Of a DNA stretch of 64,000 bases, positions 57,054-64,000 are shown piece by piece. The stretch's first letter is position 1, and each line of letters opens with the position of its first letter. The position numbers and the translations under genes were made by a program. The notes beneath the pieces are model-generated. The model made no database searches. It was given only the letters and a program-made list of their open reading frames with translations, and was not told the origin of the DNA. Source of the stretch: JACVRW01 sp963771715 (GTDB lineage Bacteria > Actinomycetota > Thermoleophilia > Solirubrobacterales > Thermoleophilaceae); the NCBI GenBank assembly GCA_963771715.1, contig CAVYUQ010000003.1, forward strand, positions 620,001 to 684,000, written 5' to 3'.

Positions 57054-57062
57054 TGCGGTCCC

Positions 57063-57446
57063 TCAGGCGTCGGCCGGCTGGAAGAGCTCGATCGGGTTGC
57101 CGGACGGGTCCTCGAGCAGGATCTGCTGGCCGCCGGGCCCGCTGATGATGTCGTTGCGGAACGTCAGGCCGGCGGAGCGCAGCCGCTCGACCTCGGCCGC
57201 GACGTCTTCGACGATGAAGTGGATGCGGTTCCAGCCTCCGGGCTGCGGGATGCGGCCGTCGGGCATCGGCCGCCCGGCCGAGCTCTTCGGGCCGCTGAGC
57301 AGCAGCCGTAGGTTGCCGCGCACGACGTCGGCGAACGCGGGGGCGAAGTTGGAGCGCACGGTGAAGCCGAAGTGGGTGGTGTAGAAGTCGACGGCCTCTT
57401 CGACGTCGTCGACCATGTAGCGGACGTTCACGAGCTCGTCAGGCAT
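57063..57446 (-). CDS. VOC-family (glyoxalase-like) protein
   Basis: 127 residues, vicinal-oxygen-chelate fold with two beta-alpha-beta modules (NVRYMVDDVEEAVDFYTTHF; NRIHFIVEDVAAEVERLRSA) and the closing LEDPSGNPIELFQ. A strong ribosome site AGGAGG precedes ATG by 10 bases. Metal-binding His and Glu positions are seen (HFIVED, IELF). Exact reaction unknown. Confidence 0.9.
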   Translation of the reverse strand: MPDELVNVRYMVDDVEEAVDFYTTHFGFTVRSNFAPAFADVVRGNLRLLLSGPKSSAGRPMPDGRIPQPGGWNRIHFIVEDVAAEVERLRSAGLTFRNDIISGPGGQQILLEDPSGNPIELFQPADA

Positions 57447-57478
57447 GTTCAGTTACCTCCTACCCCGCCAGGAGCCGG

Positions 57479-57895
57479 TCAGCGCAGGCGCCTGTAGGTG
57501 ATGTCGAAGTCGTGCTGCAGCGGCGCGCCGGGCGATTCGCCCCGCTCGAAGCGGCCCGTGATCGTGTTGCCGTCGTCGCTCAACTCGCCGACGAACCGCT
57601 GCGGCCAGTCGGGTCCCTCGCGCCAGAGCGTCCAGACGCCGTCCTCGAGCGTCATCTCGTAGAGGCGGTGGACGCCGCGCGAGTCGAAGTAGTGCTGCTG
57701 AAGTGCCCCGTCCGGCCCGGTGGCGCCGATGACCATGATCCCGTTCGGGAACTCCGGCCGGTCGACCGTCGCGCGCTGGATCAGGAACCCACCGCCCTCG
57801 AGCCACTCGAACGTGGTGCGGGCCTCGACCGTGAAGCCGGGCACCTCGGCCGACCACTCGCCCACCAGCACTTCCAGGTTGCTCAGGTCAGTCAT
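57479..57895 (-). CDS. Lipocalin-like/DUF1579-related protein
   Basis: 138 residues with a repeated beta pattern: LEVLVGEWSAEVPGFTVEAR, FEWLEGGGFLIQRATVDRPE, GIMVIGATGPDGALQQHYFD, TLWREGPDWPQRFVGELSDD. Resembles small lipid- or heme-binding barrels that report a difference from a vehicle, such as DUF1579. No catalytic residues seen. Upstream of the VOC gene on the same strand, 32 bases apart. Confidence 0.65.
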   Translation of the reverse strand: MTDLSNLEVLVGEWSAEVPGFTVEARTTFEWLEGGGFLIQRATVDRPEFPNGIMVIGATGPDGALQQHYFDSRGVHRLYEMTLEDGVWTLWREGPDWPQRFVGELSDDGNTITGRFERGESPGAPLQHDFDITYRRLR

Positions 57896-58034
57896 GTCGG
57901 CTCAGCTCTCCTTCCCAGGCGCGGCGCTTGACCGGCCCCCATTTGCGGGTGGATACTCGCGAGAGAGGTACGAAGCTGAGGGGCCGTCGCGTGGTTGGCG
58001 CGCGTTCGGGCGCCTCACGGCAAAGGAGGCTCGC

Positions 58035-58526
58035 ATGTTCGGCAAGCGACTTGTCCTCGGCGTGCTCCTCACCGGCCTCGGGGTTGCGGCCTTCGGCGGC
58101 TTCAGCAACTCGTCGGGGCAGTCGTCCCAGACGGGGGAGCCGGGCGTGACCTACGGCGGCGTGAGGAACATCGAGTCGGTCTGGGTGCGGCTGGACGATT
58201 CGCGGCATGTGATCCTGGCCATCGAGGTCCCGTGGGACGCGAGCGGCCGGCGCTGCTCGGACAAGCGGGGTTACTCGAGCAGGCTCTTCACCGGCGCCGA
58301 GTACTCGCAGGCGGTCGTCATTCGCTCGGACGGGACCTTCGGGAGGACGGTCGTCGATCGCTACCGAGACCTGGGGACCCGCTACGTGGAGACGCAGATC
58401 CTGAAGGGGACCCTCACGGACGCCAAGATCACCGGGACGATCGCGGGCAACGTCAAGCGCACCAAGCCCAACGGACGGGTCGTGCGCTGCACCTTCGGCC
58501 CCCTCAACTGGAACGCGGTCGACTGA
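58035..58526 (+). CDS. Secreted hypothetical protein
   Basis: 163 residues. Signal peptide KRLVLGVLLTGLGVAAFGGF, then a beta-rich mature part (VWVRLDDSRHVILAIEVPWD; YSQAVVIRSDGTFGRTVVDR; TLTDAKITGTIAGNVKRTKP). A strong ribosome site AAAGGAGG lies just before the ATG at 58035. Two Cys (GRRCSDKR and VVRCTFG) may form a disulfide. No family recognised. Confidence 0.75.
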   Translation: MFGKRLVLGVLLTGLGVAAFGGFSNSSGQSSQTGEPGVTYGGVRNIESVWVRLDDSRHVILAIEVPWDASGRRCSDKRGYSSRLFTGAEYSQAVVIRSDGTFGRTVVDRYRDLGTRYVETQILKGTLTDAKITGTIAGNVKRTKPNGRVVRCTFGPLNWNAVD

Positions 58527-58557
58527 TGCAGCGGCCGGCTTGAGCTGGCGGAGCTAG

Positions 58558-58863
58558 ATGATCGCCCGGACCTGGAGGGGCGTCGTCCGACGCGACGATG
58601 CCGAGCAGTACGCGCAGTACATCCACGAGACCGGATTCGCCGAATACGGCGAGACCGCCGGCAACCGCGGCGCGTGGATGCTCCGGCGCGACGACGGCGA
58701 CCGGACCGAGTTCGTCACGCTTTCGCTGTGGGACTCGAAGGATGCGATCCGCGCCTTCGCCGGGGACGACATCGAGGCCGCCGTGCTCTATCCGGAGGAC
58801 GAGCGCTACCTGATCGGCGCCTCGACCGTCGCCCACTACGAGGTGGTCGACGAGGTGGCGTGA
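58558..58863 (+). CDS. Antibiotic-biosynthesis-monooxygenase-like protein
   Basis: 101 residues in a dimeric alpha+beta barrel pattern: ARTWRGVVRRDDAEQYAQYI, RGAWMLRRDDGDRTEFVTLS, LWDSKDAIRAFAGDDIEAAV and VAHYEVVDEV. ABM-fold protein. A specific heme-degrading or oxygenase reaction is not supported. It overlaps the end of the following minus-strand gene by 28 bases. Confidence 0.75.
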   Translation: MIARTWRGVVRRDDAEQYAQYIHETGFAEYGETAGNRGAWMLRRDDGDRTEFVTLSLWDSKDAIRAFAGDDIEAAVLYPEDERYLIGASTVAHYEVVDEVA

Positions 58864-59810
58864 CGCCTGCGCGCGACCGCGACCGCAAGCGTGCCCAAGC
58901 CGGCCACCAGTGACAGCGGGAGCCATGGCAGGCCGGCTTCGTCCGGGGCCGGCGCCACGGCCTGGCGAGACGCGGCGCGCTCGCTGAGCGCCCCGGTGCG
59001 CGCGTCGACGGTCGACACGACACTGCCGCCGCTGAGCACCCGGACTCGGCGCTCGTCTGCGCTCAGGTCCAGCCGGTAGCGGGAAAGGTCGCTGTCGGGC
59101 GGAATCTCGGCGAGGTCGATGCAGGCCGCGGTCCGCCCGACCGTGTCCAGCGCATGGATGAAGGTCTCCTCGCCACCGCTGTAGAGCGTGTAGGCGAAGC
59201 GGCCGTCACGGCTCATGACCCGCGCGACCGGAAGGCCGCCCATCTGCTCGTCGGGCTCGCGCGGATCGACGACGTCACGCGCCGAAAGGCGGCCGGTCCG
59301 GGTGTCGAGCGTACGCACGCGGTAGTCGAGCACGTCCTGGCCGGAGTACTGGATCAGGTACAGCGAGCGCCCGTCCGGCGAGATCGCGTCGACCGTGAAG
59401 AAGCCGGGCAGCGAGATGCGGCGAGTCACGAGCAGCCGCTTCGCGTCGAGGACGGCGAGAGCCGTGCTCGTGGGCGGGAAGTAGCGCTCCGGCCGGGCGA
59501 GCACGAGCACGCGGCCATCGGCCGACAGGCCCGTGGTCGCGCCGCCGAGCGTCACGGCGGGAATGCTCCAGCGCCCCTCGATCCGCCGCGATCGCAGGAC
59601 GCCGCGGTCCCCACGACGCACGGCGCTCACCACGGTGTCCTCGCCCGCTCGCCGGGTGAGGAGCCGCTCGCTGCCACCGGGCGCCACGGCACCCGCCCTG
59701 CCGGTCACCGACGACGGCAGCGGCAGCTTCGCTGCGCCAAGGGCCGTCGCGGGTGTGCAGGCGGCGCAGAGCACAGCTATGACGAGGAGCCGGTGGCGAC
59801 GAGCGCTCAT
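58836..59810 (-). CDS. Membrane-anchored beta-propeller-like protein
   Basis: 324 residues. Signal peptide (RLLVIAVLCAACTPATALGA), then repeated beta-blade units (VLARPERYFPPTSTALAVLD; LYLIQYSGQDVLDYRVRTLD; FAYTLYSGGEETFIHALDTV; VRVLSGGSVVSTVDARTGAL), typical of a YVTN-like propeller. C-terminal helix LPWLPLSLVAGLGTLAVAV with RRRHA suggests an anchored protein with an outside propeller. Function unknown. Confidence 0.75.
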   Translation of the reverse strand: MSARRHRLLVIAVLCAACTPATALGAAKLPLPSSVTGRAGAVAPGGSERLLTRRAGEDTVVSAVRRGDRGVLRSRRIEGRWSIPAVTLGGATTGLSADGRVLVLARPERYFPPTSTALAVLDAKRLLVTRRISLPGFFTVDAISPDGRSLYLIQYSGQDVLDYRVRTLDTRTGRLSARDVVDPREPDEQMGGLPVARVMSRDGRFAYTLYSGGEETFIHALDTVGRTAACIDLAEIPPDSDLSRYRLDLSADERRVRVLSGGSVVSTVDARTGALSERAASRQAVAPAPDEAGLPWLPLSLVAGLGTLAVAVARRRHATSSTTS

Positions 59811-59855
59811 GCCACGGTTACACCTCGCGGTGATGCGAGGTTCCGTGAGCTGGGC

Positions 59856-60041
59856 CTAGGCGGCGATCGGCAGCGGCCGCTCGAGGGCGGCGAAGCGGGC
59901 CGCGAACACCGCAGGCGCGGGAATCGGCTCCAGCTCCGCGAGGCGAGCGTCCAGGCAGTCGTCGCACAGCATCAGGTGCATCGCGTCCTCGACCCGGTGC
60001 CCGCAGCTGCGGCAGCTGGTGCTGATCAGGGTCGTCGTCAT
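59856..60041 (-). CDS. Small zinc-finger-like protein
   Basis: Sixty-one residues from ATG 60041. CxxC pairs CRSCGHRV and CDDC suggest a zinc ribbon, with an alanine-rich C-terminus. Sits between the propeller and the DHA2 transporter on the same strand. Possible transcription accessory; unproven. Confidence 0.6.
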   Translation of the reverse strand: MTTTLISTSCRSCGHRVEDAMHLMLCDDCLDARLAELEPIPAPAVFAARFAALERPLPIAA

Positions 60042-60129
60042 GGGGACAGGATCCAACGAAGCGGCTCGGCTGTCGTCGGCCTGTGGGGCGATCTTGATGT
60101 CCTCCGGAAGTAGGAGGCGGCTGCGCGGA

Positions 60130-61587
60130 TCAGGCCGGGGCGGGCGCCACCTCACCGCGGCGTGCGGCCTCGGCCATCTCGCGGCTGTCGCGGGAGCTGA
60201 TCAGCACCGCCGCCAGGACGGCGCCCAGCACGGCGAGCCCGGCGCCCGCCAGGAAGGCGTCCTGGAAGCCCTCGGTGAGCGCCACGGCACGGCTGTGCTC
60301 GCCCGCCGCGACCACGTCGTCAGTGCGGCCGGTGGAGACCGTGGCGAGGAGCGCCAGGCCGAGCGCCCCGCCCACCTGCTGCGAGGTGTTGATCAGCCCG
60401 GACGCCAGCCCGGCCTCCGAGGGCTTCGTGCCGGTGACCGACGCGATCGTGACCGGCACGAACGCCAGGCCGAGGCCCACGGCCGCGAGCAGCGACGGGA
60501 AGAGGACATCGCCCACGTACGAGCCACCGGGGCTGACCTGGCTGAACCAGACGAGGCCGACGGCCAGCAGGACCATTCCGGTGACCAGAACGGGCTTGAA
60601 CCCGAAGCGGTTCACGAGCTGGGAGGCTCCCCCGGCCGACACGATGATGCCCGCCGACAGCGGCAGGTACGCGAGGCCCGCCTCGAGCGGCTCGAAGCCG
60701 AGCACCTGCTGCATGTAGAGCGTGATGAAGAAGAACATCGCGAACAGCGACATGCCCAGCAGCAGCCCGATCACGTTCGCGCCGCGCAGCGTGCGCAGGC
60801 GGAAGATCGAGAACGGGACGAGCGGGTGCCTGCGCCGCGACTCGATCGCCACGAACGCGGCGAGCAGCGCGACCGCCAGGGCGCCGAGCCCGAGCGTCTG
60901 GGTCGAGCCCCAGCCCGCGTCGTTGGCGTCGACCAGGGTGTAGACGAGCAGGGCGAGCCCGGCGGTCACGGAGAACGCGCCGGCGATGTCGAACGACGGG
61001 CTCGACTCGTCGCGGCTCTCCTGGAGCAGCCGCGGCGCCAGCATGGCCGCCGCGATGCCGATCGGCACGTTCACGAACAGCACCCACTCCCAGCCGGCCC
61101 ACTCGGTGAGGATCCCGCCGAGCAGCACGCCGACCGCGCCGCCGGAGCCCGCCACGGCGCCCCAGACGCCCAGCGCCCGGTTGCGCTCCGACCCCTCGGC
61201 GAACGTGGTGGTGACGATCGACAGCGCGGCCGGGGAGATCAGCGCGGCGCCAAGGCCCTGCACCGCGCGGGCGGCGATCAGCATCACGTCGCTCTGCGCC
61301 AGCCCGCCGACGAGCGACGCCGCGGCGAAGAGCCACATTCCGTAGATGAACATGCGCCGGCGACCGAGGAGGTCGGCCAGGCGCCCGCCGAGCAGCAGGA
61401 AGCCGCCGAACACGAGCGTGTACGCGTTGAGGACCCAGGACAGGTTCTGCTGGGCGAAGTCGAGGTCGCGGCCGATCGAGGGCAGCGCGACGTTCACGAT
61501 CGAGGCGTCGAGCACCACCACGAACTGGGCGGTGGCGAGCAGCGCGAGGGCTAGATTCTTTGCGCGGGGGGTGGCTGAAGGGCTCAC
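60130..61587 (-). CDS. DHA2-type MFS multidrug exporter
   Basis: About 485 residues from GTG 61587 (an ATG upstream at 61629 lies within the operator region). Fourteen helices expected. Motif A: LGGRLADLLGRRRMFIYGMW; the motif LDASIVNVALPSIGRDL and motif C region GAVAGSGGAVGVLLGGILTE, both typical of EmrB/QacA drug exporters, are present. It is divergent from a TetR-family gene with two shared operators, so TetR-controlled efflux is likely. Substrate unknown. Confidence 0.9.
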   Translation of the reverse strand: MSPSATPRAKNLALALLATAQFVVVLDASIVNVALPSIGRDLDFAQQNLSWVLNAYTLVFGGFLLLGGRLADLLGRRRMFIYGMWLFAAASLVGGLAQSDVMLIAARAVQGLGAALISPAALSIVTTTFAEGSERNRALGVWGAVAGSGGAVGVLLGGILTEWAGWEWVLFVNVPIGIAAAMLAPRLLQESRDESSPSFDIAGAFSVTAGLALLVYTLVDANDAGWGSTQTLGLGALAVALLAAFVAIESRRRHPLVPFSIFRLRTLRGANVIGLLLGMSLFAMFFFITLYMQQVLGFEPLEAGLAYLPLSAGIIVSAGGASQLVNRFGFKPVLVTGMVLLAVGLVWFSQVSPGGSYVGDVLFPSLLAAVGLGLAFVPVTIASVTGTKPSEAGLASGLINTSQQVGGALGLALLATVSTGRTDDVVAAGEHSRAVALTEGFQDAFLAGAGLAVLGAVLAAVLISSRDSREMAEAARRGEVAPAPA

Positions 61588-61602
61588 GTGCGGTTCCTCA
61601 CT

Positions 61603-61621
61603 AAGCGGAATATCGGTTCCG
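61603..61621 (+). promoter_or_regulatory. TetR operator copy 1
   Basis: Reads AAGCGGAATATCGGTTCCG, a 19-base partly symmetric site. The reverse complement of the other copy is AAGCGGAACCGTGGTTCCG, so the two share AAGCGGAA and GGTTCCG at the same spacing, facing opposite ways, between the divergent MFS and TetR genes. Confidence 0.65.
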
Positions 61622-61638
61622 GTTCGCATGGAAATATA

Positions 61639-61657
61639 CGGAACCACGGTTCCGCTT
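61639..61657 (-). promoter_or_regulatory. TetR operator copy 2
   Basis: Minus-strand AAGCGGAACCGTGGTTCCG; its core GGAACC-AC-GGTTCC on the plus strand is a good palindrome. Lies about 28 bases upstream of the TetR ATG and 51 bases from the MFS GTG. Regulation inferred. Confidence 0.7.
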
Positions 61658-61685
61658 GTCAAGTAATCGCGGTACGATCTTCTCG

Positions 61686-62261
61686 ATGGCCACGACCATG
61701 CGCTCCGATGCGCTCCGCAACCGGCAGTTGATCCTCGACGCCGCGCGCGCGGCGTTCACGGAGCACGGCGAGGACGCGCAGATGGACGACATCGCGCGGC
61801 GAGCCGGGGTCGGGGTCGGCACGCTCTACCGCCACTTCACGACGAAGGAGATGCTCGTGGGCGAGCTGATCCACGTGAAGCTCTCCGATTTCGCCGAGGC
61901 CGTGAGGCGCAAGTTCGAGGAGGAGAGCGATCCGTGGGCGGCCTTCGAGGGCGGCCTGCGCGAGCAGACCGACGTCATGGCGCGTGACGCTGCCCACCAG
62001 AGGATGCCCTTCGCCGCCACGCCGGAGGCGATGCAGCGCGCTGAGCCGGCGGTGCGCGAGCTCCGGGAGGCGTGGGGCAAGGTGATCGCGCGCGCGAAGG
62101 AGGCCGGCGTTCTGCGCGAGGACTTCGAGGTGGACGACATCCGTACCCTGATGTGTGGGCTCGGCAGCATGATGGCCGCGGACGCGCAGGGGACGATGCC
62201 CTACGACTGGCGTCGCCAGCTCGACCTGTTCCTCGACGGAGTGCGCGCCACGCGCCACTAG
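61686..62261 (+). CDS. TetR-family transcriptional regulator
   Basis: 191 residues from ATG 61686. N-terminal HTH (LRNRQLILDAARAAFTEHGE; DDIARRAGVGVGTLYRHFTT) and an alpha-helical ligand-binding domain (AFAATPEAMQRAEPAVRELR-like region; DFEVDDIRTLMCGLGSMMAA). Divergent from the drug-efflux gene with two operator copies in between, so it likely represses that gene and itself. Ligand unknown. An earlier start at 61656 would overlap the operator. Confidence 0.92.
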   Translation: MATTMRSDALRNRQLILDAARAAFTEHGEDAQMDDIARRAGVGVGTLYRHFTTKEMLVGELIHVKLSDFAEAVRRKFEEESDPWAAFEGGLREQTDVMARDAAHQRMPFAATPEAMQRAEPAVRELREAWGKVIARAKEAGVLREDFEVDDIRTLMCGLGSMMAADAQGTMPYDWRRQLDLFLDGVRATRH

Positions 62262-62275
62262 ACTCCGGCGCCGCG

Positions 62276-63787
62276 ATGCGACGCCTCGTAGCCACCTCTC
62301 TGGCGCTGTTCGCCATCCTGAGCGCCGGCTGCGGGGGTGGCGGCGACTCCGGCAGCGCCCTGGACTCGGCGCTCTCCTACCTGCCGAAGGACGCGCCCTT
62401 CGCGGTTGCGATCGACACCGACGTTGACGGCGACCAGTACAAGGCGCTTCAGGCGCTGATCCGGAAGTTCCCGTTCGGGGAGCAGGTTCAGGAGAGCCTG
62501 CGCCAGCAGCTCGAGCAGTCGGCGGGCGACGTGAACTTTGAGGACGACGTAAAGCCGGCGCTCGGCAACCCGTTCGTCGTGGGCGCCACCGACGCGGCAT
62601 CGTTGAGCGGCGAGTCGAGCGCGGGCAACGTCGTGGCCGCGCTCAAGGTCAAGGACAGGGACCGCTTCGACGAGATCATCGACAAGACGAAGGTCAGGAA
62701 GATCGGCGAGGAGTCGGGCGCGACGCTCTACGAGGGCGATGGGAGCGTCCTCGCGGTTGAGGACGACATGGTCGTGGTCGCCAGCGACAGGCAACAGCTC
62801 ACCGCCGCGCTGAAGCGCGCCGACGGTGACGACCACCTCGACGAGGAGACCTTCAACGAGGGCCTCGACGGGCTGCCGGAGAGCGCGCTCGCGCGCGTGT
62901 ACGTGGACCTCGAGGCGGCGCTCAAGGGCAATCCGGGCTCCGCGGACGCGCGCAGGATCAAGTGGATCGACGCCCTGCGGACGCTCGGCCTGACCGTGGT
63001 CGCGAAGGACGAGGGCATCGACGTCGACTTCCGCCTGCGCACCGAGGGCGACCTCAGCGACGCGGACCTGCCGATCGCGCCGGGCGACGAGTCTCCCGAC
63101 GTGATCAAGCGCAAGGGTGAGGTGGGTCTCGGCGTCCGCGACCTAGCTCACATCATCACGTTCGCGGAGAACGCCGGCCAGGCCGTGGACCCGGCGGGCT
63201 TCGGCGACTACGCGCAGGCCAAGAAGACGATCGACAGGCAGCTCGGCGTGAGCCTCGACGAGGACCTGATCGGGCAGCTCACCGGCGACGTGTCCGCGAG
63301 CGTCTCGATCGACGGCAAGTACGCCGTGCGGGCCGAGCTCAAGGATCCGCGGGCGTTCGAGCGCACCCTCGCGAAGGTCGCCGACGTCCTGCCGAGCTTC
63401 GCGGAGGGCGCGGGCTTCGGCACCGTGGGCCTCTCGAAGCCGAAGGGGAGCGACGACTTCTACGCGCTCGCGCAGCCGGATGGCGACGCCGTGGTGTTCG
63501 GGGTGATCGACGACGTGCTCGTGGTGGCCAACGATCCCGCGCAGGCGAGCAAGCTCGCCGGCGAGGAGCCGGTTGCCGTCCCGGGCGCCAAGGGCTCGGT
63601 CGTGTTGAGTGCCGACGCCCAGGAGCTCGTGAACACCCTGCTCGGTCAGTTCGGACCCGCGCTCGGGTTGGGCGAGCTCGGCGGCCTCGGCGGCGCGCTG
63701 TTCACGCGCCCGCTCGGTGATCTCAACGGCTTCGTGTCCGCCAGCACCGACGAGCTGCGCGGGAAGCTGACGCTGGGGATCGACTAG
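62276..63787 (+). CDS. DUF3352-like lipoprotein
   Basis: 503 residues from ATG 62276. Signal peptide with a lipobox (SLALFAILSAGCGGGG; Cys about residue 19), then repeated alpha/beta units: YLPKDAPFAVAIDTDVDGDQ, VVAALKVKDRDRFDEIIDKT, DMVVVASDRQQLTAALKRA, ALARVYVDLEAALKG, VSIDGKYAVRAELKDPRAFE, and VFGVIDDVLVVANDPAQASK. Matches the DUF3352 family of actinobacterial envelope proteins. Function unknown. Confidence 0.85.
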   Translation: MRRLVATSLALFAILSAGCGGGGDSGSALDSALSYLPKDAPFAVAIDTDVDGDQYKALQALIRKFPFGEQVQESLRQQLEQSAGDVNFEDDVKPALGNPFVVGATDAASLSGESSAGNVVAALKVKDRDRFDEIIDKTKVRKIGEESGATLYEGDGSVLAVEDDMVVVASDRQQLTAALKRADGDDHLDEETFNEGLDGLPESALARVYVDLEAALKGNPGSADARRIKWIDALRTLGLTVVAKDEGIDVDFRLRTEGDLSDADLPIAPGDESPDVIKRKGEVGLGVRDLAHIITFAENAGQAVDPAGFGDYAQAKKTIDRQLGVSLDEDLIGQLTGDVSASVSIDGKYAVRAELKDPRAFERTLAKVADVLPSFAEGAGFGTVGLSKPKGSDDFYALAQPDGDAVVFGVIDDVLVVANDPAQASKLAGEEPVAVPGAKGSVVLSADAQELVNTLLGQFGPALGLGELGGLGGALFTRPLGDLNGFVSASTDELRGKLTLGID

Positions 63788-64000
63788 AGGCACGCCACGT
63801 TCGACCCGGATGCCTTCAACGCCTTCGAGGCCGGCGCCTGGGACGCGAGGGCGGGGGGCTACGACCGCTTCTTCGGCGCGATCACCGGTCAGCTGGTCGA
63901 GCCGCTCCTCGACGCCGCGGACGTGCGCCAGGGCACCCGAATGCTCGACCTCGCGACCGGCCCCGGCTACGTGGCGGCCCACGGCGCCGCGAGAGGGGCG
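63788..64000 (+). CDS. SAM-dependent methyltransferase, partial (truncated by window end)
   Basis: The frame from just after the DUF3352 stop reads AFNAFEAGAWDARAGGYDRF and TRMLDLATGPGYVAA, an N-terminal methyltransferase region with the motif I DLATGPG. No ATG, GTG or TTG precedes the homology in this frame, so the start is not identified; a frame error or an unusual start is possible. The gene continues past 64000. Confidence 0.7.

Larger units (their letters stand above)
56734..57062. other. 329-base gap with repeat copy C and a hairpin
   Basis: No credible gene. Contains dispersed-repeat copy C near 56881-56935 and the GGCGAGGGC hairpin at 57033-57053, which sits just after the VOC gene stop on the minus strand. 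The rest holds nothing recognisable. Confidence 0.5.

Noticed and set aside
60037..60047. Second copy of the coxE palindrome
   Set aside because: Only the ATGGGGACAGG arm matches at this point; the complementary arm is absent.

Overview
The window is very GC-rich, gene-dense bacterial DNA with many GTG starts and 4-base start/stop overlaps. The gene content suggests an actinobacterium: a fused PafB-PafC regulator, a DUF2510 protein, an Lhr helicase, a type-5 uracil-DNA glycosylase, many DUF4349/DUF3352/YceI-type proteins and a form I CO dehydrogenase. The class Thermoleophilia (Solirubrobacterales-like) is my best guess, but this is inference from gene content only. One tRNA (Phe) is present. 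I saw no rRNA and no CRISPR array.

Layout. 0-20 kb: pseudouridine salvage (psuG and a PfkB kinase), a DsbA-like protein, an ECF sigma factor with a DUF4349 membrane partner, two paralogous secreted proteins, a glycerophosphodiesterase, a Nei-type glycosylase, a large LuxR-family ATPase regulator, Lhr, a c-di-AMP-riboswitch-controlled cell-wall hydrolase, UDG5 and an ABC-2 exporter. 19-28 kb: dTDP-rhamnose genes (rmlB, rmlD behind a LacI regulator, and rmlA), a secreted neutral ceramidase, a second ABC-2 exporter and a PPOX protein. 28-41 kb: PafBC, then CO-oxidation genes. An apparent 14-gene minus-strand operon runs from 41401 to 31435: isochorismatase-like hydrolase, five small membrane proteins, coxM, coxS, coxL, xdhC/coxF, coxD, coxE, a tiny Cys protein and a free-standing CoxL fragment. 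A YceI gene and a coxG/zinc-ribbon pair follow. 41-51 kb: an HD-domain nuclease, SDR, EcsC, ferritin-like protein, DUF4396, tRNA-Phe, and a sulfur/arsenic-like cluster (SAM methyltransferase, ArsR-rhodanese fusion, metallo-beta-lactamase-fold protein, MFS). 51.7-55.9 kb: a visibly lower-GC island of unfamiliar genes, one with an Apea-like HEPN ending, plus short repeats and a 182-bp MITE-like element. 56-64 kb: hydrolase, VOC and small secreted proteins, a TetR/MFS pair with two matching operators, and a DUF3352 lipoprotein.

The best candidate for something undescribed is the cassette of five single-pass membrane proteins fused by start/stop overlaps into the CO dehydrogenase operon, together with the stand-alone CoxL fragment that has lost the molybdopterin-contacting motif.

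A caution on sequence quality: 13 genes carry 17 single-base reading-frame breaks (14 apparent insertions, 3 apparent losses). Fourteen of these lie in the first 20.5 kb and three at 47.5-52.4 kb; there are none in the cox region. Protein similarity continues smoothly across each break, so I read most as sequencing or assembly indels and annotate each gene as one locus.
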